Source: Thermoplasmata archaeon
Lineage (GTDB): Archaea > Thermoplasmatota > Thermoplasmata > Lutacidiplasmatales > UBA184
Assembly: GCA_022750455.1 (NCBI GenBank)
Contig: JAKIVR010000013.1
Coordinates: 1 to 44,745, forward strand
Direction: 5' to 3'
DNA: 44,745 nucleotides
Shown here: in pieces, positions 1 through 8,324 of the stretch
Position numbering within the stretch: position 1 is the stretch's first letter
How the letters are laid out: each line of letters opens with the position of its first letter
The notes under the pieces: generated by a model
The model's database searches: none
The model's input: only the letters and a program-made list of their open reading frames with translations
Told to the model about the DNA's origin: nothing
Position numbers and translations under genes: made by a program

Positions 1-1248
1 ATCCAGCTCGACGAGGTCGCCTTCCCGATCCTCCTCGCGGGGCAGCTCGCGCGGGCCCACGCGCTCGAAGCGTTCGATCCGTACCCGATGGTCCGGGCGG
101 CCGTGCGCTATCTCATCCTTAACGGCCCGGTGACTGGCCAGGAGAGATGGGAGGAGGCGGCGGGATTCTCCCCGTCGACGATCGCCACCAACATCGCGGC
201 CCTCGTCGTCGCGGAAGAGTTCGCCCGGATGCGCAATGACCGAACGAGCGGCGAGCTGCTGTGGGACCACGCCGACTTCCTCGCCGACCACTTGGACTCG
301 TGGACGGTCACCCACCAAGGGACCCTCCTGCCCGGCACGCCGCGCCACTTTGTTCGGATCCTCCCGGCGGTCGCGGGGAATCCGCGGGCGCCGGAGGACC
401 TCGAATCGGCGCAGCTCACGCTCGCCAACCAGGCACCGGGGGACCCCACGGCGTACCCGGCGCGGGAGATCGTCGACGCCGGATTCCTGGAGCTCGTGCG
501 GTATGGCGTCCGTCGGCCGGACGACCCGGTCATCCTCGACTCGCTCCGGGTGATCGATGCGGCCCTGAAGGTCGAGACGCCGTACGGACCGGTCTGGCGG
601 AGGTACCCCCACGACGGCTACGGCCAGAAGACGGACGGACGGCCGTTCGGAAAGAGCGGACGGGGCGGCGGCTGGCCGTTGCTGACCGGGGAACGCGGCC
701 ACTACGAGCTCGCCGCCGGCCGAGACCCGGCGCCGTTCCTGCGAACTCTCGAGCAGATCGCGGGACCGTCCGGGTTGATCCCGGAGCAGGTGTGGGACCT
801 CCCCGACCTCCCCGCCATGCACCTCGCGCTCGGTCGTCCGACCGGGGCCGCGAACCCGCTCATGTGGGCCCACGCCGAGTACATCAAGCTCCTCCGCTCC
901 GCCGAGGACCGGGCGGTCTTCGACCGGATCCCCGCCGTCGCCGACCGGTACGGCTCGGCCTCCGAGCGTCGGGGCCCCCGTCGGGAGGTCTGGAAATCGG
1001 CTCGGCAGCCGAGCTCGATCCCCCGGGGAACGACGCTGCGGATCCTCGCCGGAGAGCCGTTCGTTCTGCACTGGTCCCGGGATGGCTGGGCGTCGGTCGA
1101 GGACACGGAATCGAGGGGATGCGCCCTCGGGATCGACTGGGTCGACCTGCCGACGGACCGGGAGACGACCGGCCCGCTCGTGTTCACGTTCCGGTGGCGG
1201 AGCTCGGGGGCCTGGGAAGGCGCCGATCACCGCGTCGAGCTCATCTAA
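1..1248 (+). CDS. Glycoside hydrolase family 15 (glucoamylase-like), C-terminal part; 5' end lies outside the window
   Basis: Frame is open from base 1 (IQLDEVAFPILLAGQLARAHALEAFDPYPM...). GH15-like motifs: PYGPVWRRYPHDGYG, GGGWPLLTGERGHYELAAG, GLIPEQVWD. Confidence 0.85.
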   Translation: MQLDEVAFPILLAGQLARAHALEAFDPYPMVRAAVRYLILNGPVTGQERWEEAAGFSPSTIATNIAALVVAEEFARMRNDRTSGELLWDHADFLADHLDSWTVTHQGTLLPGTPRHFVRILPAVAGNPRAPEDLESAQLTLANQAPGDPTAYPAREIVDAGFLELVRYGVRRPDDPVILDSLRVIDAALKVETPYGPVWRRYPHDGYGQKTDGRPFGKSGRGGGWPLLTGERGHYELAAGRDPAPFLRTLEQIAGPSGLIPEQVWDLPDLPAMHLALGRPTGAANPLMWAHAEYIKLLRSAEDRAVFDRIPAVADRYGSASERRGPRREVWKSARQPSSIPRGTTLRILAGEPFVLHWSRDGWASVEDTESRGCALGIDWVDLPTDRETTGPLVFTFRWRSSGAWEGADHRVELI

Positions 1249-1320
1249 CGTCCGAACCGGCGGTCGGCGTTAAGTTCCCCAGCTCGCTCGGGGGTCGTCC
1301 TCCTCCCGAGGAGCTCCTCC

Positions 1321-1719
1321 ATGCCGCGATCCATCGAGTTCGGAGATCACGAACTGGTCCTTCGGTTCACGGGACTCCTCGCCTTCGAGACCCTGACCGC
1401 GACGTTCCGGATCCCGTACGACGCCATCCGCTCCGTGACCACCGAGCCGTTCCAGGCCCCGTTCGGGACGTTGCGGATCTTTGGCACGAGCATTCCGTTC
1501 ACGGATATCCGGGAAGGGCGGTTCATTCACGGCTCCGAGTGGTACTTCCTCTCGTTCGAGCATCGCGACAAGACCGTGACCCTCGAGCTCGCGAACTTTC
1601 ATCACGGGGCTCACCCGGATCCGTACCGGTTCGTGGTGATCGGGAGCGACGACCCGGCCGGGCTGCAAGCGGCGATCGAGGCGGCCCGGCTCCGGGCGAA
1701 ATCTCCCTCGTCAGCGTGA
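1321..1719 (+). CDS. Hypothetical protein, 132 aa, mostly beta (PH-like?)
   Basis: Intact ORF with ATG, purine-rich GAGGAG just upstream, TATA-like gttaagtt near 1269; no overlapping strong candidate. Confidence 0.55.
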   Translation: MPRSIEFGDHELVLRFTGLLAFETLTATFRIPYDAIRSVTTEPFQAPFGTLRIFGTSIPFTDIREGRFIHGSEWYFLSFEHRDKTVTLELANFHHGAHPDPYRFVVIGSDDPAGLQAAIEAARLRAKSPSSA

Positions 1720-2889
1720 GACGACAGGGAACTTTCGGCCGAGCGCCCGTTCGAGGGCCGCCATCGTCGTCCCGACCCGGGCGCTCTCCCGATCGGCATC
1801 GATCGACGGCACCGAGCCCATCCACGTGTCGGGTGCCGGGCTCCCGAACGTCTCGGTGAATTCGCGACGCCAGTTCGGGGGCGTGGGCTCGTGCTCGGAG
1901 GTGGGGATCGGGATCCCGGCGAGTGCGCCCGCGTCCCGGGCGAGAGTTTGCGCCACGGCGGCGGCTCCGTACCCGCCCCCGCCGGTCGCGAGGATCCGGG
2001 CCGGGCCGGTCTCGTGGGCCCAGTGGTGGACGAGGGAGACGGCGGCGGCGTGGCCCGGGCTGGAGTAACGAAGGCGCGCGAGCGGATCGCCCGCGAGGCC
2101 GTCGGCCCCCATTTGCACGACGACGAGCTCCGGTCGGAACTCCTGGAACAACGGGGGGACGAGACGCTCCAGGGCCCCGAGGAGGGAGAGGTCCCCGGCC
2201 CCGGGAGGCAACGGCACATTCACCTTCAATCCCACCCCGTCGCCGCGTCCCGTCTCCTCAATGGCGCCGGTCCCGGGGAAGAGCGTCCGGCCGTCTTGGT
2301 GGACGTCGATGTGGAGCACTCGGCCGTCCTCATAGAACCCGTACATCACGCCGTCCCCGTGATGGGCGTCGATGTCGACGTACGCGACCCGTCCCGAACC
2401 GGACGTACGGAGCCACGCCGAGATCGCGATCGCCACGTCATTGTAGATGCAGAAGCCGCTCGCATGGTCCGGGGCCGCGTGATGGAGCCCTCCGCCCGGC
2501 TGAAACCCGTGTCGGTGGGGCTGCCCTTCGGAGGATCGGAGCGCATCGAGAGTGCCCTGTACTAGACGGGCGGAGGCCTCTGCGCAGCCCGAAAATGAGG
2601 GAGTGTCTCCCCCGTCAAGGAGCCCGAACGGGGGCGAGGAGGCTCGCTCCACGCGCTCTACGTACTCGCGGGAGTGAAAACGGAGGATTGCGTCCCGGGG
2701 CGCCGGCGATAGCTTCGAGGTCGAAGATTGCAGTGGGTGCGATGCGTCGGGGCCCAACTGGCCGATCTCTTCCAACAACCGAACCGCGGAGCGTCGACTC
2801 CGCTCCGAGAACGGATGCTGAGGTCCGAAATCGTACTCGAGAAACCGGTCGTCCCAGACGACCGTCAGCGGGCAACGGGTCTCGTTCAA
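1711..2889 (-). CDS. Histone deacetylase / AcuC-like deacetylase family protein
   Basis: HDAC motifs: FGPQHPFSERSRRSAV, GGGLHHAAPDHASGFCIYNDVAIA, DIDAHHGDGVMYGFYEDGRVLHIDVHQDG, VVQMGADGLAGDPLA. The ORF track extends it to 3957, but the family starts near 2889; TTG at 2889..2887 overlaps the upstream stop (TTGA). Confidence 0.88.
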   Translation of the reverse strand: MNETRCPLTVVWDDRFLEYDFGPQHPFSERSRRSAVRLLEEIGQLGPDASHPLQSSTSKLSPAPRDAILRFHSREYVERVERASSPPFGLLDGGDTPSFSGCAEASARLVQGTLDALRSSEGQPHRHGFQPGGGLHHAAPDHASGFCIYNDVAIAISAWLRTSGSGRVAYVDIDAHHGDGVMYGFYEDGRVLHIDVHQDGRTLFPGTGAIEETGRGDGVGLKVNVPLPPGAGDLSLLGALERLVPPLFQEFRPELVVVQMGADGLAGDPLARLRYSSPGHAAAVSLVHHWAHETGPARILATGGGGYGAAAVAQTLARDAGALAGIPIPTSEHEPTPPNWRREFTETFGSPAPDTWMGSVPSIDADRESARVGTTMAALERALGRKFPVVSR

Positions 2890-3842
2890 TTCCGGACCGT
2901 CGGCGGCGAACGGGAGCGCCAGCTCTCCAGGACATCGTGGAGGGTCGTGGACAGTGGGATCTGGGGCGACCAGCCAAGCGCCCGTAGCCGGGAAATGTCC
3001 GCCAAGTGGACCGGCTCGTCGACGCGCCGCAGCCGGTTTTCCTCCTCGAGCACGTCGCACGGTTGGGCGGACATTTCGAGCAGTTGGTCGAGGATCCCAC
3101 GCATCGAGTACGCTTGCCCGCACCCGACGTTGTACGCTCCGCCGGGCTCGCCTCGCTCCACCACAGAGGCGAACGCCCGCACCGTGTCCCGAACGTCGGT
3201 GATGTCTCGCCGTCCGTGGAGCGATCCCACCCGGACCGGCCGGGGCGCCGGCCCACGTTCGACCGATGCGATCTGGCTTGCAAAATCGTTGCACGCATCG
3301 CCCAACTTTCCCGGGCCTGTCGTGCCAAAGATCCGGAGGCGGAAGGTCTGCAGTCCGTGGCTGGCGAAATATTGGTAGCAGAGGAGGTCGGCCGCGGCTT
3401 TGCTGGACGCATACGGGCTCGCCGGTCGGAGGGGAGCGTCCTCCGGGGTGGGGACCTGCGCAGGCGCACCGTACTCCGTGGCGCTGCCCGCGAAGGCGAG
3501 CTTGGCCTTCGGGGCCTCGTGCCGGACCGCCTCGAGGAGATAGAGCGTTCCCATCACGTTCGTTTCGAAGGTCCCGGTGGGATCCGTCCAGGAGGGCTGC
3601 ACGAACGCCTTCCCGGCGAAGTGGAATATCACGTCCGGGCCCGCGAAGCGCACGGCCTCTCGGACCGCTCGCGCATCGGTGATCTCGACGGGCATCATCT
3701 GCGCTCGCTCGAGCCCGGGGGTTCCAGCCGGTCCCTTCGAAGCCCCGTGGTAGGCGACCACCACCGAATCGCCCCGGTCGAGGAGATGTCGGGCCAGGTG
3801 GGCTCCGAGGAATCCCCTGCCGCCCGTGATGAATGCCCTCAA
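2886..3842 (-). CDS. NAD-dependent epimerase/dehydratase, GDP-4-keto-6-deoxymannose reductase (RMD)-like
   Basis: SDR Rossmann motif ITGGRGFLGAHLARHL, AGSATEYG, YASSKAAAD, RIFGTTGPGK; divergent neighbour is Gmd. Start codon is TTG. Confidence 0.82.
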   Translation of the reverse strand: MRAFITGGRGFLGAHLARHLLDRGDSVVVAYHGASKGPAGTPGLERAQMMPVEITDARAVREAVRFAGPDVIFHFAGKAFVQPSWTDPTGTFETNVMGTLYLLEAVRHEAPKAKLAFAGSATEYGAPAQVPTPEDAPLRPASPYASSKAAADLLCYQYFASHGLQTFRLRIFGTTGPGKLGDACNDFASQIASVERGPAPRPVRVGSLHGRRDITDVRDTVRAFASVVERGEPGGAYNVGCGQAYSMRGILDQLLEMSAQPCDVLEEENRLRRVDEPVHLADISRLRALGWSPQIPLSTTLHDVLESWRSRSPPTVRN

Positions 3843-3935
3843 ACCGCTCTCCGCGTGATTTTCCCCGATTGAGAATCGTAGTGGTTTGTAAGCGCATCGA
3901 CCACCTCGGGAGACGGGCTTTTAGGGAGGACCTCC

Positions 3936-5975
3936 GTGCGGCGCTCCGTGCCGTCAAGCCAGGAAGGACGCCGAGCCCTCATCACGGGGTTCACGGGTCA
4001 GGACGGGAGCTATCTCGCCGAGCAACTCCTCGAGAAGGGGTACCAGGTCTACGGTCTCGTCCGCCGCCTCTCCACCCCCAATACCCGGAACATCGCCCAC
4101 CTCCACGATCGGGTGACGTTCCTCGATGGAGACCTCCACGATGCGGCGTCGCTCGACACGGCCATGCGCGCGGCCGAGCCGGACGAGATCTACAATCTGG
4201 CGGCCCAGAGTTTCGTGGGGGCCTCGTTCAACCAGCCCGTCGTGACGGGGGAGGTCACCGGGTTGGGCGCGCTCCGGATGCTCGAGGCGATGCGCTCCCA
4301 CGCCGACAAGGCCCGCTTCTATCAGGCGGCGTCGAGCGAGATGTTCGGAAAGGTTGCGAGCTCGCCACAGGACGAAGCCACACCGTTCCATCCACGCAGC
4401 CCGTACGGGGTTGCCAAGGCGTACGCGTTCTGGGCGTGCGTGAATTACCGAGAGAGCTATGGGATGTATGTTTCGAATGGGATCCTTTTCAATCACGAGT
4501 GCGTGACCCGGGAGACCCCAGTGATCATTCGCGATCCGTCCGGGTTCGTTGATTGTCTTCCCATCGCCGACGTCCTGCCGGATCCCGGGCATCTCCGCCA
4601 GGCTCCGCTGTCGTTTGATGTCTGGGATAACGGAGGATTCACCCGGGCCAGTCTAGGTACGGCGAATTGGAACGGCCCGCAGTCGGATCGGGCAGTGCAT
4701 CGAATCGTGGCCCGTTGTGGCGAGATCCGTGCCACGGCGAATCACAAGCTAATGCGCTCGGACGGATCGGAGATCTCGGCCGAATCGGTCACCCCGGGAG
4801 AGCGCTTGCTCCGGACTCGACTTCCGCCGGCGCCCGGCCGAACCAAATTGACTGCCCAGTTTTCCCGTCTCTTGGGGCTCCTCGCCGCCGAAGGAAGTGT
4901 CACCTCCGAGGAGCACCCTGTCGTCACGTTCCGGAATAACGAGAAGCGACTCCTCGACGACGTCCAGAAACTATGGGAGCAGGTGGCGGGAGGGACCGTG
5001 GCAGACTTTCCCGGAGTCTCCGGATTCACGGGGGAGCCTACCGGTGGCCTCCGGCTCAACGGAAGTCCGACGTTCGCGTCGTACCTCCGGACGATCCTCT
5101 ACACCAAGCAGAGTCAGAAGCGCGTGCCGCACATCGTGCTCAACTCGGACGAGGCGGCATGGCGGGCATTCCTGTCGGGGTACAACGAGGGAGACGGGCT
5201 CCGAGCCGGACACGGGAGGCGCGAATTCAAAAATTTCAAGACGTCGTCCCCTACACTGGGTGCCGGCTTGTGGTGGATGGCCTCCATTACGCTCCCGCAG
5301 AAGCTCACCTTGAACGTGGATTTCGTTCGGCGGGGCCCCCTCCAGGATCAGCTGTATTGGTACTACTCCATCAACTTGGGGTCCGACGCGGTGAGAGCCA
5401 AGACGAGTCATCTCGCCCGGCTGTCCGACGAGGTCAAGCTGGTGGCGCCCGATCGGTACATCGGCTGGGTCTATGACATCGCGACGGCCTCGGGCACGTT
5501 CCATGCGGGGATTGGCGACTTGGTCATCCACAATTCTCCCCGTCGTGGCCACGAGTTCGTGACGCGGAAAATCTCCGACGCCGTCGCCAAGATCTCCCTC
5601 GGTCGTGCGAAGACCGTGCGCCTCGGGACCCTCACCACCCGGCGGGATTGGGGGTACGCGCCGGAGTACTGCGACTTCATGTACCGCGTGTTGCAAGCTC
5701 CGCGCGCGGACGACTTCGTAGGAGCGACAGGGGAGACGCACTCCGTCGAGGAGTTCGTCACCGAGGCGTTCCGGTGCGTGGGGATCACCGACTGGAAGCC
5801 GCATGTCGTCATGGACCCGAAATTTGCGCGGCCGGCAGAGGTGGACACGCTGCTCGGGAACGCCCGGAAATCGAAGGAACAGTTGGGGTGGGAGCCGAAG
5901 GTCCGGTTCCTCGAGCTCGTGAAGATCATGGTCGAGAACGACCTGCAGCTGATCCGAGCCACTCCGTCGGTGTGA
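3936..5975 (+). CDS. gmd: GDP-mannose 4,6-dehydratase precursor interrupted in frame by an intein; spliced product about 334 aa
   Basis: N-extein ALITGFTGQDGSYLAEQLLEKGYQVYGLVRR...GILFNHE; C-extein SPRRGHEFVTRKISDAVAKISLG...RDWGYAPEYCDFMY. Joined, they restore the conserved Gmd motif GILFNHESPRRG. GTG start with upstream gggagga. Confidence 0.93.
   Translation: MRRSVPSSQEGRRALITGFTGQDGSYLAEQLLEKGYQVYGLVRRLSTPNTRNIAHLHDRVTFLDGDLHDAASLDTAMRAAEPDEIYNLAAQSFVGASFNQPVVTGEVTGLGALRMLEAMRSHADKARFYQAASSEMFGKVASSPQDEATPFHPRSPYGVAKAYAFWACVNYRESYGMYVSNGILFNHECVTRETPVIIRDPSGFVDCLPIADVLPDPGHLRQAPLSFDVWDNGGFTRASLGTANWNGPQSDRAVHRIVARCGEIRATANHKLMRSDGSEISAESVTPGERLLRTRLPPAPGRTKLTAQFSRLLGLLAAEGSVTSEEHPVVTFRNNEKRLLDDVQKLWEQVAGGTVADFPGVSGFTGEPTGGLRLNGSPTFASYLRTILYTKQSQKRVPHIVLNSDEAAWRAFLSGYNEGDGLRAGHGRREFKNFKTSSPTLGAGLWWMASITLPQKLTLNVDFVRRGPLQDQLYWYYSINLGSDAVRAKTSHLARLSDEVKLVAPDRYIGWVYDIATASGTFHAGIGDLVIHNSPRRGHEFVTRKISDAVAKISLGRAKTVRLGTLTTRRDWGYAPEYCDFMYRVLQAPRADDFVGATGETHSVEEFVTEAFRCVGITDWKPHVVMDPKFARPAEVDTLLGNARKSKEQLGWEPKVRFLELVKIMVENDLQLIRATPSV
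4500..5534 (+). other. Intein (345 aa) with LAGLIDADG homing endonuclease domain, in Gmd
   Basis: Starts Cys1 (CVTRETPVIIRD); block B-like ATANHKLMRSDG; two LAGLIDADG-like motifs LLGLLAAEG (about 4872) and FLSGYNEGDG (about 5169); C-terminal block WVYDIATASGTFHAGIGDLVIHN; +1 residue Ser. Boundaries are in frame (188 codons N-extein). Confidence 0.93.
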
Positions 5976-6016
5976 GATCGAAGGTTCTCAGCGCCGCCCG
6001 GTGAGTCGCTCCGGGT

Positions 6017-6256
6017 TCAGGAGCGCACGCTTCCGGCCGCCACGGTGGAGGCCGTCGGGTGTCGTCGCCCGTCGGCGATCACAACCCCTGTGACCAATCC
6101 GGCGAAGAGCGCGGCGCCGAGCCCGAGGAACCACCACGAGTCGTTCCCCGTCGGCCCCCAGGCGAGAAGCAAAAGGAGCGCCATGCTCCCCGCGGCGATC
6201 CCGATCATGTGGATCGCGGGAGGATCGCGCAGTGAAGGTCCAGTTGCCGCGGCCAT
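6017..6256 (-). CDS. Small membrane protein, 79 aa, two predicted TM helices
   Basis: MAAATGPSLRDPPAIHMIGIAAGSMALLLLLAWGPTGNDSWWFLGLGAALFAGLVTGVVIADG...; the longer antisense ORF to 7012 overlaps purT and is unlikely. Confidence 0.5.
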   Translation of the reverse strand: MAAATGPSLRDPPAIHMIGIAAGSMALLLLLAWGPTGNDSWWFLGLGAALFAGLVTGVVIADGRRHPTASTVAAGSVRS

Positions 6257-6365
6257 AGGTTCCGGGAATGTACCAAGGTAGGCTGCGGTCCTTAAACCCT
6301 CTGCTGAAAAGAGTTTCACTATTCTCCGTAGGGCTCTTCCGCGGCCCGGTCCTTCCCCGGTACCG

Positions 6366-7679
6366 ATGCCCGCCTCGACGGTGAACGAGATCCCGTTCCG
6401 CGACCAGATGGAGACGCCCCTCGTCGGTCGGGCCCCCCGCTTGCTGCTGCTGGGAAGCGGCGAGCTCGGGCGCGAGATCGCCATCGAGGCGATCCGTCTC
6501 GGCGCTGAGGTGATCGCCGCGGACCGGTACGCGGGAGCTCCCGCGATGCACGTCGCCCACCGGCACCACGTCCTGGCCATGACGGACGCTTCGGCCCTGC
6601 GGCAACTCGTCGAGACGGAGCGGCCCGACGCCATTGTTCCCGAGATCGAGCAGATCGCGACGGACGAGCTGGTCCACCTCGAAGCGGAAGGTTGGCACGT
6701 CATTCCCCGAGCCGAGGCGGCGCGGGCCACCATGGACCGGGAGAGGATCCGGCGTCTGGCCGCCGAGACGGCCGGTGTCCCCACCTCGAAGTACGGGTTC
6801 GCGGACGACGAGGAGGGCGCGCGCCGGGAGATGAAGAGATTGGGGCTGCCGTGCCTCGTGAAGGCGATCACGAGCAGCTCGGGCCACGGGATGACCGTCG
6901 TGCGGGCGCCCGCGGAGCTCGGGGCCGCGTACCGGGAGGCCTCGGAGCACGGCCGGATCGTGAACCCCCGCGTGATGCTCGAAGAGTTCGTGCCGTTCGA
7001 CGCCGAGGTCACCGTCCTGACGCTCCGCCACTACGACCCGGCCGGGCAGATCCGTACGACGACGCTCGACCCGATCGCCCACCTCCGGCCCGGGGTCCTA
7101 TACCATGAGAGCTGGCAGCCGGCCGCGATATCCCCCTCGGTGGCGGGACAACTGTCGCACGTGGCGCAGGCGGTCACCGATCGGCTCGGAGGACTTGGGA
7201 TCTTCGGGGTCGAATGCTTCGTTCGTGGCGACCGCGTCCTCTTCAGTGAGGTCTCTCCGCGGCCCCACGACACGGGACTCGTCACTCTGGGCAGCCAGTG
7301 GAACTCCGAATTCGCGTTGCATGCGCGCTCGATCCTCGGCCTGCCGTACTCGGGGCCGGAGCTGACCGTGCCGGCGGCGGCTCATGTCATTGCGGGCGTC
7401 TCGACGGGGGGGAACCCCACGTATGGCGGGTTGAGCTCCGCGCTCGGGATGCCCGGGGTCCGCCTCTTCCTGTTCGGCAAACCCGAATCGTACCCCGATC
7501 GTCGCCTGGGCGTCGCGGTCGCTCGCGGGAGCACGATCACCGAAGCCCGCCAGAGGGCCGAGTTTGCGGCCCACGCCGTGGAACGCGAGGTAGGGGTCGG
7601 CCGGACCCTCGCCCCGGGTCGGGAGAGCCCGGACGCTCCGCGACGCCCGATCGCCCGGTGGGACGCTCGCCGGTACTGA
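6366..7679 (+). CDS. purT: Formate-dependent phosphoribosylglycinamide formyltransferase (PurT), ATP-grasp
   Basis: LLLLGSGELGREIAIEAIRLGAEVIAADRYAGAPAMHVAHR, ITSSSGHGMTVV, PHDTGLVTLGSQ, SEFALHARSILGLP motifs. Confidence 0.92.
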   Translation: MPASTVNEIPFRDQMETPLVGRAPRLLLLGSGELGREIAIEAIRLGAEVIAADRYAGAPAMHVAHRHHVLAMTDASALRQLVETERPDAIVPEIEQIATDELVHLEAEGWHVIPRAEAARATMDRERIRRLAAETAGVPTSKYGFADDEEGARREMKRLGLPCLVKAITSSSGHGMTVVRAPAELGAAYREASEHGRIVNPRVMLEEFVPFDAEVTVLTLRHYDPAGQIRTTTLDPIAHLRPGVLYHESWQPAAISPSVAGQLSHVAQAVTDRLGGLGIFGVECFVRGDRVLFSEVSPRPHDTGLVTLGSQWNSEFALHARSILGLPYSGPELTVPAAAHVIAGVSTGGNPTYGGLSSALGMPGVRLFLFGKPESYPDRRLGVAVARGSTITEARQRAEFAAHAVEREVGVGRTLAPGRESPDAPRRPIARWDARRY

Positions 7680-7727
7680 ACCCCCGTCCCCCCGGATGGC
7701 CGCGGAGCCGTGCGTCCGAGCCAGAAC

Positions 7728-7745
7728 TATGTCACCAGCGACATA
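7728..7745. promoter_or_regulatory. Putative PadR operator: TATGTC-accagc-GACATA
   Basis: Perfect inverted repeat fitting ATGT-N8-ACAT, immediately upstream of an AT-rich TATA-like stretch (ataatcaaatact) and the padR-type gene. Confidence 0.7.
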
Positions 7746-7775
7746 ATCAAATACTCAGCGGAAATTCCGACCGTC

Positions 7776-8324
7776 ATGCCTGTCCTTGCCCGAGCACCGG
7801 CCGACGCGTTCCACCGTCGTCTGGTGGGCTTGTACGCCCTGACGTTGATGGAGCGCGAAGGCCCGGTCCACGGGTACCGGGTCGCCGAGAGGATCGCCGA
7901 GCAGACGGAGGGGGCGTGGCGGCCCGGCCCCGGGGCGGTCTATCCTTCATTGCAAAAGCTCCAAACGTGGGGCCTCGCGCGCTCGGTGACGAAGGCGCGG
8001 CGTCGAGAGTATACGATCACCCCGGCGGGCCGCTCGCTCCTGGTGGGAATGCGGCAGCGACGTGGGCGGTTCGCCACGGGGCACCCCGATCTCAGCATGC
8101 TCTGGGCGGAGGTCATGGGGGTCGAGGGGGCTCGCGAGCTCCTACTGCTCCGCCTCCGGCGGGTGATTGATGGGCTGGAGGCGTACTTGGCGCGGAACGA
8201 TCCGGCGCTGCCGGTGGAAGTACAGTTCCGGCGGGATGCGATGCAGCTGCTCGCCGTGGCATTGGAAAAGATCGAACGTCCGGCCCCTCAGGGGACGAGC
8301 CGGAGCCGCCGAGGCTCCCGATGA
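7776..8324 (+). CDS. PadR family transcriptional regulator
   Basis: Winged-helix PadR features: YALTLMEREGPVHGYRVAERI, WRPGPGAVYPSLQKLQTWGL, RREYTITPAGRSLL. Start chosen at ATG 7776 rather than the track start 7710, because the operator and TATA lie between them. Confidence 0.85.
   Translation: MPVLARAPADAFHRRLVGLYALTLMEREGPVHGYRVAERIAEQTEGAWRPGPGAVYPSLQKLQTWGLARSVTKARRREYTITPAGRSLLVGMRQRRGRFATGHPDLSMLWAEVMGVEGARELLLLRLRRVIDGLEAYLARNDPALPVEVQFRRDAMQLLAVALEKIERPAPQGTSRSRRGSR

Noticed and set aside
2890-3957. N-terminal half of the 748-aa ORF with the HDAC
   Set aside because: Overlaps the whole epimerase gene, composition not protein-like; HDAC homology starts only after 2889.
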